From Variovorax sp. (GTDB lineage: Bacteria; Pseudomonadota; Gammaproteobacteria; Burkholderiales; Burkholderiaceae_C), in NCBI GenBank assembly GCA_028292145.1, contig JAQGMX010000187.1:1-10858 (forward strand): DNA of 10,858 nt, written 5' to 3'. Below, piece by piece: positions 1 to 6,504 of the stretch. Both the position numbers and the translations under genes were made by a program. The first letter of the stretch is position 1; every line of letters begins with the position of its first letter. The notes beneath the pieces were generated by a model. The model was not told the origin of the DNA. It did no database searches and was given only the letters and a program-made list of their open reading frames with translations.

Positions 1-682
1 GCATGTACTTCAGCAGCACGCCCTGGTTGAAGCGCGTGCCGCGGATCAGGAAGTTGTCGGCCGGCCATTCGCCGTCCGCGTTCTGGCCCCAGGCTTCGCG
101 CAGCCATTCGCGGTTCGATTCGAAGCCGCCGCAGGCCAGCACGCAGCTCTTCGCCTCGATGCGTTCGCCGGCTTCGGTGCGCACCGCGACAAAGCGCTGG
201 CCGTCGAGCTCGACTTCGCTCACCGGCGTGTCGTAGCGAATCTGCACGCCGAGTTTTTCTGCGCTGCGGAAGTAGGCGTTGACCAACGCCTTGCCGCCGC
301 CCATGAAGAAGGCGTTGGTGCGTGCGACGTGCAGCGCGCCCGACAGCGGCGGCTGAAAATGCACGCCGTGGCTGCGCATCCAGTCGCGACAATTCGAGGA
401 CGCGCGGATGGTCAGCCGCGCCAGGTGTTCGTCGGTCAGCCCGCCGGTGACCTTGAGCAGGTCCTGCCAGTATTCCTCTTCGGTGTAGGCGTCGATCAGC
501 ACGTCCTGCGGCGCGTCGTGCATGCAGCGCAGGTTGCGGGTGTGTTGAGAATTACCGCCTCGCCACGCCTTGGGCGAGGCTTCGAGCAACAGCACCGAAG
601 CACCCGCCTCGCGCGCCATGAGCGCGGCGCAGAGTGCGGCATTGCCGCCGCCGATCACCAGGACATCGGGCCTTGAAGTCAT
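1..682 (-). CDS. TcuA-like FAD-dependent dehydrogenase (tricarballylate dehydrogenase family), C-terminus off window
   Basis: This is the N-terminal 227 residues of a flavoprotein of the fumarate reductase/succinate dehydrogenase flavoprotein superfamily. Residues 7-35 form the dinucleotide-binding beta-alpha-beta unit: DVLVIGGGNAALCAA with E34 ending strand 2, where FAD ribose is usually bound. The stretch RGGNSQHTRNLR (41-52) closely resembles what I recall of TcuA, which oxidises tricarballylate to cis-aconitate in Salmonella. G125-K131 (FFMGGGK) and the later ACGGFESN (183-190) are also typical of this superfamily. The ATG at 682 is preceded by an A-rich stretch containing GGAAAAG; an ATG 13 bases upstream is out of frame. 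The open frame continues through position 1, so roughly the second half of the protein is missing from view. A LysR gene lies 105 bp upstream on the same strand with a LysR-type box between them. In Salmonella, TcuA works with the electron-transfer protein TcuB, which could lie beyond the left edge. Family call is firm; the tricarballylate substrate is likely but unproven. Confidence 0.85.
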   Translation of the reverse strand, partial: MTSRPDVLVIGGGNAALCAALMAREAGASVLLLEASPKAWRGGNSQHTRNLRCMHDAPQDVLIDAYTEEEYWQDLLKVTGGLTDEHLARLTIRASSNCRDWMRSHGVHFQPPLSGALHVARTNAFFMGGGKALVNAYFRSAEKLGVQIRYDTPVSEVELDGQRFVAVRTEAGERIEAKSCVLACGGFESNREWLREAWGQNADGEWPADNFLIRGTRFNQGVLLKYM

Positions 683-758
683 TTTTCTTTTCCATCGCAG
701 AGCAGGCCGCACTCTAGGAAGGAAAGCGTCGCCTGCACAGTCCGCCGACGGCATGGCC

Positions 759-777
759 CCATCACGGATCGTGATGG
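759..777. promoter_or_regulatory. LysR-type box (ATC-N9-GAT) upstream of the TcuA-like gene
   Basis: CCATCACG-GAT-CGTGATGG is a perfect inverted repeat with eight-base arms and a three-base centre. It contains ATC-N9-GAT (761-775) and T-N11-A (762-774), the classical LysR-type recognition pattern. It lies in the 105-bp gap between the lysR stop and the TcuA-like start, about 77 bp before that start, a usual position for activator binding. The absence of a following T tract on the minus strand argues against an intrinsic terminator. Confidence 0.6.
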
Positions 778-787
778 CTCGACAGGA

Positions 788-1726
788 TCAGGCCGAGAGC
801 GAAGCGCCGGGCCACTGGCCGGATCGGACGAGCGTGCGCGCGGTATCCGCCAGCACGATGCGCGCGGCCAGCGCGGCTGGCGTAAGTTCGTCGTCGGACA
901 GGCTGCAAAGCGCGTTGTGGCGGCGCGCCTCCTTGTCGGCCAGCGGCGCGAGGTGGAAACGCTCGGCGGCGTCTTTCCAACGACCGATGGCGGCGCCCGG
1001 CTGTACCGTGGCGCCGAAGCCGGCATCGACCGCCTCCATCAGCACTGCCAGCGAATCGATTTCCGCCACCAGCATCGGTGCCAGCCGTGCGCGCACGAAA
1101 GCAGCGTCCATGACGCTGCGCAGGCCGTGCGTGCCTGTCGGCAGGATCAGCGGAATCTTCGCGAGTTGCGCCATCCGCACGCTGCGCTGGCTGACCGACG
1201 CGGCGTCGGACATGTGGTTGCGCGAGCGAATGAGCAGTAGTTTCTCGTCGAGCAGCGGCGCCACGCTCCAGCGCGTTGCGGCATGCGTGTTGAAGAGCAC
1301 GGCAAGATCGAGTTCGCGCGAGTTGAGCATCGTCGTCAGATGGCCCGACAGGCTTTCGACCATGTGCAGCCGCACATCGGGATAGCGCTCGCGCATGGCC
1401 CGCATGAAAGGCATGGCAAGCACGGCTGCGGTGGTCGGCGCCAGCCCGACGCTGACCGTGCCCGAAAGCCGCGCATGCTGCGCAACGCGCGCGGCCTGCG
1501 CCGCATGCCTGAGCGTCAGTTGCGCTTCGCGGAAGAAGGCGAGCCCGGCCTCGGTGGGCACGGCGCCCTTGGCGGTGCGCTGCAGCAGGCGAGTGGAGAG
1601 TTCGCTCTCCAGCTTGCTGAGCTGCTGGCTCAGCGCCGACTGCACCAGATCGAGATCGAGCGCGGCGCGGCCGATGCTGCCGAGTTCCACGGTGCGGACG
1701 AAGTAACGCAGTTGCCGCAGCTCCAT
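788..1726 (-). CDS. LysR-family transcriptional regulator
   Basis: A 312-residue protein of normal length for LysR-type regulators. Residues 1-60 form the winged helix-turn-helix: MELRQLRYFVRTVELGSIGRAA, then DLVQSALSQQLSKLESEL as the recognition region, then the RTAKGAVPTEAG wing. A linker helix (about 62-90) leads to the periplasmic-binding-protein-like effector domain (about 90-300), beginning at SGTVSVGLAPTT. The start follows the gntR stop by 18 bp with no clear Shine-Dalgarno, so translation may depend on coupling to gntR. The next gene on the same strand is the TcuA-like dehydrogenase. In Salmonella the LysR-type TcuR controls tcuABC, so a matching role is plausible here. The ATC-N9-GAT dyad at 761-775, just beyond this gene's stop, is a natural target. 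The effector is unknown; a carboxylate substrate of the locus is the obvious guess. Confidence 0.93.
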   Translation of the reverse strand: MELRQLRYFVRTVELGSIGRAALDLDLVQSALSQQLSKLESELSTRLLQRTAKGAVPTEAGLAFFREAQLTLRHAAQAARVAQHARLSGTVSVGLAPTTAAVLAMPFMRAMRERYPDVRLHMVESLSGHLTTMLNSRELDLAVLFNTHAATRWSVAPLLDEKLLLIRSRNHMSDAASVSQRSVRMAQLAKIPLILPTGTHGLRSVMDAAFVRARLAPMLVAEIDSLAVLMEAVDAGFGATVQPGAAIGRWKDAAERFHLAPLADKEARRHNALCSLSDDELTPAALAARIVLADTARTLVRSGQWPGASLSA

Positions 1727-1744
1727 GGATTGTGTCGGCCGCGA

Positions 1745-2422
1745 TCAGGGGATCTTGGCCGGTTCCTCGAAATTCGCCAGCAGCCGTGCGCGGCCGAGGT
1801 GCACGTGCTTCTCGGCCGCGGCCCGCGCACGCGAGCGGTTCGAGGCGACGATGGCATCGAAGATTGCGCGATGCTCGACGTTCGAGCGCCGCATGTTGCC
1901 GGGCACGTTGAAATACTTCCGGCGCACCAGATGCAGCTCCTTGACGTAGTCGTCGTAGGCCTGGTGCGCGCGGCGGTTGTTCGAGATCACCAGGATCAGC
2001 GCGTGGAACTGCAGGTTGAGCTCGTAGTAGAGCGTGCCGTCCTCGGCGTCGCAGGCGGCGTCCATTGCGGCGAGCAGCGTCTCGAACTGCGCCTTGTGCT
2101 CCTCGGTGAAGTGCTCGCAGGCGCGGTCCGCCGCATAGCCGAAGACGAGTGCGCGCAGTTCGTAGATCTCCAGCATCTCGCGCAGCGAGAGCTGCCGCAC
2201 GTAGACGCCGCGGTTGACCACCGCCGTCACGATGCCGAGCCCGGCCAGCACCTTGATGGCTTCGCGGATCGGGCCACGGCTGGTGCCCATCCGCAGCGCC
2301 AGCGCGGCCTCGTTCAGGCGCTCGCCGGGCTTGAATTCGCCGGTGTAGATCAGCTGCTTGAGTTCGGTGACGATGGCATGCGACAGCCCGGTGACGCGCG
2401 TGCTGGGAGTGGAGGTGGGCAT
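1745..2422 (-). CDS. GntR-family (FadR/FCD subfamily) transcriptional regulator
   Basis: A 225-residue regulator, typical in length for FCD-type GntR proteins. The N-terminal winged helix (about 10-78) contains the expected GEFKPGERLNEAALALRMG and TSRGPIREAIKVLAGLGIV blocks and the NRGVYVRQL wing. The all-helical FCD ligand domain spans about 85-215, with likely metal-binding histidines at H140 (LQFH), H184 (VEHRAIFDAI) and H206 or H208. The position four residues before H140, commonly Asp in this family, is Asn136 here, so metal or ligand preference could differ. I chose the ATG at 2422 because AGGA lies 7 bases upstream; a TTG two codons earlier would leave almost no spacing. The gene sits 22 bp after bug receptor 1 and 18 bp before lysR, in the same apparent operon. 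FCD regulators usually repress catabolic genes and are released by a carboxylate ligand. The dyad over the -35 element of the operon promoter (6475-6488) is a candidate operator. Confidence 0.93.
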   Translation of the reverse strand: MPTSTPSTRVTGLSHAIVTELKQLIYTGEFKPGERLNEAALALRMGTSRGPIREAIKVLAGLGIVTAVVNRGVYVRQLSLREMLEIYELRALVFGYAADRACEHFTEEHKAQFETLLAAMDAACDAEDGTLYYELNLQFHALILVISNNRRAHQAYDDYVKELHLVRRKYFNVPGNMRRSNVEHRAIFDAIVASNRSRARAAAEKHVHLGRARLLANFEEPAKIP

Positions 2423-2429
2423 GCGCAAA

Positions 2430-2433
2430 TCCT
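2430..2433 (-). promoter_or_regulatory. Shine-Dalgarno deciding the gntR start
   Basis: On the minus strand AGGA is followed by seven bases (TTTGCGC) and then ATG at 2422. For the alternative TTG codon at 2428 the same AGGA would be only one base away, which is too close to work. This supports ATG 2422 as the gntR start. Confidence 0.6.
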
Positions 2434-2444
2434 AACGGAAGCAC

Positions 2445-3437
2445 TCAGTCGATCTTGACGTTCGCGCTCTTCACCAGCTTGACCCAGAACTTGCCGTCCT
2501 CGGCGAGAAAATTGTCGAACTGCGCAGGCGACCCGGAGATCGAAACCTCGGTGCCGTCGCGCGCCAGCGAAGCCTTGACCGACGGTTGCTGCATGGCCGT
2601 CACGGTCGCGTCGTAGACCTTCCTGACGATGGCCGGCGGCGTGCCGGCGGGCAGGAACATGCCGTACCAAAACTCCAGGTTGTAGCCCGGAAGTCCGGCT
2701 TCCTTCATGCCCGGCAGGCCGGGAACCAGCGCGGAGCGTTCGGCAGTGCTGACGGCCAGCGCCCGTAGCCGGCCACCGCTGACCATCGGCAACACCGACG
2801 GCGAGGTGCCGAAGGTGAGTTGCGTGTCGCCTGCCATCACCGACTGGATCGCCAGGCTGCCGCCGCGAAACGGGATGTGCGTCATCTCGACGCCGGTGAC
2901 CTGACTGAACAGCGCCGCGCCGAGGTGGGGAGCCGATCCGTTGCCCGAGGTCGAATAGTTGAGTTGTCCCGGCGCTTTTTTCGCCGCGGCGATCAGCTCT
3001 GCGACCGATGTGATGCCGGTCGCGGGGCTGACCGCCAGCACCAGCGGCGAAGTCGTCATCTTCGTCACCGCCAGCAGGTCGCGCGCCGTGTACGGCAGCT
3101 TCGGGTTGAGCGCCAGGTTGACGGACATGCTGCTCGGGCTCGCGACGAGCAGCGTGTAGCCGTCGGGCGCCGCCTTGGCGACGAGGTCGGCTGCGATGCT
3201 GGAGCCATTGCCGGGCTTGTTGTCGATGATCACAGGCTGGCCCAGCGCCTTGCCGAGGGCATCGCTCATTGCGCGCGCCACGTAGTCGGCGGCACCGCCC
3301 GGCGCGAAGCCGACGATCAGCCGTATGGGTTTGCTCGGGTAGTCGGCGGGCTGGGCCTGGGCGCCGCCGCCCGTCATGCCGACAGCGAGAGCGCCCAGGG
3401 CGATGGCGAGCGCGTGCGAGAACTTGTGGATATTCAT
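2445..3437 (-). CDS. Bug-family (TctC-like) tripartite tricarboxylate transporter substrate-binding protein 1
   Basis: A 330-residue periplasmic solute-binding protein. Residues 1-28 are a Sec signal peptide: basic MNIHK, a hydrophobic core around ALAIALGALAVGM, and an AQA cleavage site after A28. The mature protein starts with the Bug hallmarks: YPSKPIRLIVGFAPGGAADYVAR, then QPVIIDNKPGNGSSIAADLVAKAAPDGYTLL. The central TSGNGSAPHLGAALF block and the THIPFRGGSLAIQSVMAGD block follow in the usual order. The ATG at 3437 has GGAGA seven bases upstream; the open frame extends further but only into the end of the preceding gene. Bug proteins bind carboxylates and feed TctA/TctB-type permeases or act as sensors. 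No TctA or TctB gene is in the window. The gene sits 28 bp after the MDR oxidoreductase and 22 bp before gntR. A second, divergent Bug gene (6572-7543) is a paralogue. The ligand cannot be predicted. Confidence 0.95.
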   Translation of the reverse strand: MNIHKFSHALAIALGALAVGMTGGGAQAQPADYPSKPIRLIVGFAPGGAADYVARAMSDALGKALGQPVIIDNKPGNGSSIAADLVAKAAPDGYTLLVASPSSMSVNLALNPKLPYTARDLLAVTKMTTSPLVLAVSPATGITSVAELIAAAKKAPGQLNYSTSGNGSAPHLGAALFSQVTGVEMTHIPFRGGSLAIQSVMAGDTQLTFGTSPSVLPMVSGGRLRALAVSTAERSALVPGLPGMKEAGLPGYNLEFWYGMFLPAGTPPAIVRKVYDATVTAMQQPSVKASLARDGTEVSISGSPAQFDNFLAEDGKFWVKLVKSANVKID

Positions 3438-3465
3438 GTTGTTGTCTCCGTCTCTCTTTTTGGAA

Positions 3466-4449
3466 TCAGCTCGTCGCGATCCGCAGCACGATCTTTCCGA
3501 CATGGTCGCCGGCTTCCATGCGCGCCTTGGCTGCCGCAAGTTCGGAAAACTCGAACACGCGGTCGATTTGCGGCCGGATCCGCCCCGCAGCGAAATGCGG
3601 CATGACATCGGCGACGAACGCCGGCACGGCTGCTGCACGCTGGGCCTTCGTGCGCAACTTGTTCGACACGCCGAACAGCGTCAGCCGTTTCGAATGCAGC
3701 GCGGCCAGATCGAGATCGGCATGGACCACGCCGTCGACGTAGCCGACCGTCGCGAGCCGCCCCTCGAACGCCATCGCACGGATGTCCTCGGCGAACACCG
3801 TACCGCCGACCGTGTTGATGACCAGATCGGCGCCGTGCTGCGCGGTCGCTTCCATCACGGCAGCGGCGAAGTCGGGCGCGCGCGTGCAAAGCGCGACATC
3901 CAGTCCCAGCGGCTTCAGGCGTGCGAGCTTTTCCGCCGAGCCCGAGGTGCCGATCACTTTCGCACCGAGCGCCTTGGCCAGCTGCAGCGAGGCCACGCCG
4001 ACACCCGACGAAACGCCGTTGATCAGCACCCAGTCGCCCACGCCGACGCGGCCTTGCAGCACCAGCATGTCGTACGACACCAGGTAGGTCAGCGCGATGC
4101 TGGCGGCCTCGTCCCATGAAAGCGCGGGCGGCACGACCATCGCCTCGATGTCTTCCATCAGCGCCTGCTCGCCGAAGGCGCCGGCGCAACGGCCCATCAC
4201 CCGGTCGCCCGGCTTGAAGCGCGTCACTTCCGCTCCCACAGCGATCACTTCGCCCGCGCCTTCGCCGCCCATCGCCTTCCAGCTGCCGGCGCCGCCGTGC
4301 AGACCGTGACCGGAGACGAATTCGCCGCGGTTGAGCGAAGCAGACAGCATGCGCACCAGCAGCTGATGCGGCGCCGGCTGCGGCACCGGCGTATCCCGCC
4401 GTTCGAGCACGGTGGCGGTGGGGCTCATCTGCATCCAGTACGACTGCAT
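3466..4449 (-). CDS. MDR-superfamily NAD(P)H:quinone oxidoreductase-like protein (zinc-free)
   Basis: A 327-residue medium-chain dehydrogenase/reductase. The GroES-like catalytic domain covers about 1-115 and the NAD(P)H-binding Rossmann domain about 120-260. The cofactor motif is INGVSSGVGVASLQLAKALG (143-162), followed by VIGTSGSAEKLARLKPLG, whose Ser/Lys-containing loop fits NADPH preference. The usual catalytic zinc cysteine near residue 40 is absent (SASLNRGEF), and there is no four-cysteine structural zinc lobe, placing it with quinone oxidoreductase or enoyl-thioester-reductase-like members rather than alcohol dehydrogenases. The ATG at 4449 has a strong AAGGAG seven bases upstream, and the crotonase-gene stop codon TAA overlaps that site, leaving an 11-bp gap. 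The open frame reading further upstream is an antiphase overlap with the crotonase gene and is not used. In an operon with a CoA-transferase and a crotonase, reduction of an enoyl-CoA or a small carbonyl compound is plausible, but the substrate is unknown. Confidence 0.88.
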   Translation of the reverse strand: MQSYWMQMSPTATVLERRDTPVPQPAPHQLLVRMLSASLNRGEFVSGHGLHGGAGSWKAMGGEGAGEVIAVGAEVTRFKPGDRVMGRCAGAFGEQALMEDIEAMVVPPALSWDEAASIALTYLVSYDMLVLQGRVGVGDWVLINGVSSGVGVASLQLAKALGAKVIGTSGSAEKLARLKPLGLDVALCTRAPDFAAAVMEATAQHGADLVINTVGGTVFAEDIRAMAFEGRLATVGYVDGVVHADLDLAALHSKRLTLFGVSNKLRTKAQRAAAVPAFVADVMPHFAAGRIRPQIDRVFEFSELAAAKARMEAGDHVGKIVLRIATS

Positions 4450-4460
4450 GGCTTTTCTCC

Positions 4461-5258
4461 TTATCGGCCGGTGAACACGGGCTTGCGTTTCTGCATGAAG
4501 GCGGTGCGGCCTTCGGTGTAGTCGGCGCTTTCGAAGCAGCCGCGAATCAGCGACGTGCACAGCGCCTGGTCGAGCTCCGGCGACGGCTTGAGGATCTCGC
4601 GCATGATGGCCTTGGACGCGGCGATGGTCAGCGGCGCGTTCTCGGCCAGTGCGCCGGTGTATTCGGCGAGCAGGGCGTCCAGCGCCTCGGGAGCGCAGGT
4701 GCGCGACACCAGACCTAGCGCCTTTGCTTCGGCCGCATCGATGCGCCGGGCGGTGAAGAAGAGGTCTTTCGCCGCGCCTTGGCCGATCAGGTCGACCAGG
4801 TTCTTCATCGCCGAATAACGATAGCCGAGGCCCAGCCGCGCGGCCGGAATGGCGAACACCGCGTCGGTCGAAGCGATGCGCATGTCGCACGCGATGGCCA
4901 CGTTGATGCCGCCGCCGATGCAGTAGCCGCGGATGCAGGCCAGCGTCGGCTTCGGGAAGTCGTGGATGCCGGTGAGCGCGCCTTCGGCCATGGCTTCGTA
5001 GCGGGTCACGGCTTCGCGCGCGGCGCGCATGTCCTCGAACTGCGTGATGTCGGCACCCGAGACGAAAGCCTTTTGGCCGGCGCCGGAGAACACGACCAGC
5101 CGCACGCGGTCGTCGTCGCGCGCTAGGTCGAGCAGCGGCGGTACGGCCTCCCACATGTCGACCGACAGCGCGTTGTGCCGAGCCGGGTTGTTGAAGCGGA
5201 TGTGCAGGGTCGAGCCGTCGAGCCAGGTCTGCACACGTTCGGTTTGCGTTTCGTACAT
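4461..5258 (-). CDS. Crotonase-family (enoyl-CoA hydratase/isomerase) protein with substituted catalytic glutamates
   Basis: A 265-residue crotonase-fold protein, normal in length. The first oxyanion-hole and CoA-binding segment is KAFVSGADITQFE (63-75). The second is IRGYCIGGGINVAIACD (109-125). Then come RIASTDAVFAIPAARLGLGYR (127-147) and the FFTARRIDAAEAKALGLV helix (167-184). By alignment to rat mitochondrial hydratase, the two catalytic Glu positions (144 and 164) correspond to Asn119 in GGGINVA and Ala139 in IPAARLG. The oxyanion hole is intact but general acid/base Glu are missing, so simple hydration is doubtful; isomerase, lyase, decarboxylase or thioesterase activity are all possible in this superfamily. 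The start codon overlaps the CoA-transferase stop by one base (TGATG), and its AAGGA Shine-Dalgarno lies inside the last codons of that gene, suggesting translational coupling. The product is expected to act on the CoA thioester made by the upstream gene. Confidence 0.9.
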   Translation of the reverse strand: MYETQTERVQTWLDGSTLHIRFNNPARHNALSVDMWEAVPPLLDLARDDDRVRLVVFSGAGQKAFVSGADITQFEDMRAAREAVTRYEAMAEGALTGIHDFPKPTLACIRGYCIGGGINVAIACDMRIASTDAVFAIPAARLGLGYRYSAMKNLVDLIGQGAAKDLFFTARRIDAAEAKALGLVSRTCAPEALDALLAEYTGALAENAPLTIAASKAIMREILKPSPELDQALCTSLIRGCFESADYTEGRTAFMQKRKPVFTGR

Positions 5259-6448
5259 CAGAAGATTCCTTTAGATTTCATGCGGGCGAGGTCGTCGGTG
5301 CCGATACCCAGATCGCGCAGGATTTCCTCGGTGTGTTCGCCGCGTCTCGGCGCGGCGCGGGCGATCGTGCTCGGCGTTCGTTCGAGCTGCATCGGCTGGC
5401 CGACGAGCCGCTGCGGTCCCAGCCGGTCCGACACGACGTCCTTGACCATGCCCAGATGCGCAATCTGCGGCTCCTCGAAGACTTCGCGCATGTCGCTGAT
5501 CAGGCCGCAGGCGACGCCGCCGGCGTTGAACAGTTCGATCCAGTGATGGCGGTCCTGTGCTGCGAGACGCCGGTTGATCTCGGCGTTGAGCGTGTCGCGG
5601 TGGACCGACCGCGCGGGCTTGTCGTGGTAGCGCGGGTCGGTCATCCATTCGGGCGCGCCGAGGATGTTGCAGAACCGCTCCCAGATCTTCGAGCCGAACA
5701 CGGCGATGTTCAGGTACCCGTCGCGCGCCTTGTAGACGCCGGTCGGGATGCTGGTCGGATGGAAATTGCCGGCTTGCGTGCCGACCTCGCCGTCGATCAG
5801 GTAGCGCGAGGTCTGGAAATCCATCATGTAGACCATCGATTCCAGCAGCGAGGTGTGCAGGAATTGGCCCTTGCCCGACTGCTCGCGCTCCAGCAGTGCC
5901 ACCAGGATGCCTTGCGCCGCGAAGATGCCCGCGCACAGGTCGGCGATGGGTATGCCGACCCGCACCGGGCCGTCGCCGGGCAAGCCGGTCACCGACATCA
6001 ACCCGCCCATGCCCTGGGCGATCTGGTCGAAGCCGGGGCGCGTAGCCAGCGGGCCGGTCTGGCCGAAGCCGGAGATGCTGGCGTAGACCAGGCCGGGGTT
6101 GTCGGCGGCCAGCGTCTCGTAGTCGATGCCCAGCCGGAATTTCACATCGGGTCGGAAATTCTCGACCACTACGTCCGCCGAGGCGATCAGCCGCTTGAGC
6201 GTCGCGATGCCTTCGTCTTCCTTGAGGTTCAACGTGATCGAGCGCTTGTTGCGGTGCGTGTACTGGTAGTCGGAGCCGTCCTGGCCGCCGAGCGTGTCGT
6301 CGCCGCGCATGTGTTCGGGCATCTGCACCTGGACCACGTCGGCGCCCCAGTCGGCCAGTTGCCGGCAGGCAGTGGGCCCGGCGCGAACCTGGGTCAGGTC
6401 GATGACGCGAAAGCGCGCGAGAGCGGAGGAGGCGGGGAGGTGTGGCAT
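5258..6448 (-). CDS. Class III CoA-transferase (CaiB/BaiF family)
   Basis: A 396-residue protein of standard length for family III CoA-transferases, which move CoA between carboxylic acids through an aspartyl-CoA thioester. It opens with RVIDLTQVRAGPTACRQLADWGADVVQVQ (about 14-42), followed by HRNKRSITLNLKEDEG (65-80), VVENFRPDVKFRLGIDY (94-110), YASISGFGQTGP (122-133) and GFDQIAQGMGGLMSVTG (139-155). D170 in GIPIADLCAGIFAAQG matches the conserved catalytic aspartate. The C-terminal part (RGEHTEEILRDLGIG) is also typical. The ATG at 6448 is the first possible start in frame, with no ATG, GTG or TTG before the upstream stop. There is no recognisable Shine-Dalgarno, and a near-consensus promoter ends six bases upstream, which suggests leaderless translation. 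It is the first gene of the minus-strand operon. The acceptor acid is probably the imported carboxylate or a product of it, and succinyl-CoA is the common donor in this family; neither is visible in the sequence. Confidence 0.95.
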   Translation of the reverse strand: MPHLPASSALARFRVIDLTQVRAGPTACRQLADWGADVVQVQMPEHMRGDDTLGGQDGSDYQYTHRNKRSITLNLKEDEGIATLKRLIASADVVVENFRPDVKFRLGIDYETLAADNPGLVYASISGFGQTGPLATRPGFDQIAQGMGGLMSVTGLPGDGPVRVGIPIADLCAGIFAAQGILVALLEREQSGKGQFLHTSLLESMVYMMDFQTSRYLIDGEVGTQAGNFHPTSIPTGVYKARDGYLNIAVFGSKIWERFCNILGAPEWMTDPRYHDKPARSVHRDTLNAEINRRLAAQDRHHWIELFNAGGVACGLISDMREVFEEPQIAHLGMVKDVVSDRLGPQRLVGQPMQLERTPSTIARAAPRRGEHTEEILRDLGIGTDDLARMKSKGIF

Positions 6449-6454
6449 CGTGAA

Positions 6455-6483
6455 ATTGTTTTCTCGACGTCTTGAAGTGTCAA
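6455..6483 (-). promoter_or_regulatory. Predicted sigma70-type promoter of the CoA-transferase operon
   Basis: Read on the minus strand, a perfect -35 hexamer TTGACA (6483-6478) is followed by exactly 17 bases and a -10-like hexamer AACAAT (6460-6455, four of six matches to TATAAT). Only six bases, TTCACG, separate the -10 element from the CoA-transferase ATG at 6448, so transcription would begin at or very near the A of the start codon. The -35 lies inside the inverted repeat at 6475-6488, so a bound protein there would control access to the promoter. Confidence 0.65.
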
Positions 6484-6488
6484 CACTT
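6475..6488. promoter_or_regulatory. Inverted repeat over the -35 element, candidate GntR operator
   Basis: AAGTGT-CA-ACACTT is a perfect dyad with six-base arms and a two-base centre. Its core GTGTCAACAC fits the general pattern of GntR/FCD operators, a GT-rich half and its AC-rich mirror with a very short spacer. It covers the -35 hexamer of the minus-strand promoter, a typical repressor position. Assignment to the GntR protein encoded in the operon is inference. Confidence 0.55.
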
Positions 6489-6504
6489 ATCGATTAATCG
6501 TTAA
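6487..6504. promoter_or_regulatory. 18-bp near-perfect palindrome in the divergent control region
   Basis: TTATCGATT-AATCGTTAA is symmetrical except for one base pair (the fourth and fifteenth positions). It contains the perfect ten-base palindrome CGATTAATCG at 6491-6500. It abuts, by two bases, the dyad over the -35 element. It lies upstream of the minus-strand promoter and within the region expected to hold the promoter of the plus-strand Bug/MmgE genes, so it could serve both. The even-length symmetry does not fit the T-N11-A LysR rule exactly, so the binding protein is unassigned. Confidence 0.5.

Noticed and set aside
759..777. Intrinsic terminator after lysR
   Set aside because: The stem is good but no T tract follows on the minus strand; the ATC-N9-GAT pattern makes a LysR-type binding site the better explanation.
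762..2444. Long open frame on the minus strand spanning lysR and gntR in another phase
   Set aside because: It is rich in Arg, Ala and Gly and low-complexity, typical of an off-frame reading of G+C-rich genes. Both genes beneath it have clear domains.
1283..2458. 391-codon open frame on the plus strand
   Set aside because: Antisense shadow of lysR and gntR, with no recognisable domain and a composition typical of G+C-driven open frames.
3438..3638. N-terminal extension of bug receptor 1 upstream of 3437
   Set aside because: It overlaps the end of the MDR gene, whereas the ATG at 3437 starts an evident signal peptide with a good ribosome site.
4450..5154. N-terminal extension of the MDR protein through the crotonase gene
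   Set aside because: Off-frame Arg-rich reading of the crotonase gene; the ATG at 4449 has AAGGAG at ideal spacing and begins the domain.
5333..6475. 380-codon plus-strand open frame across the CoA-transferase gene
   Set aside because: Antisense shadow; the minus-strand protein matches the CaiB family throughout.
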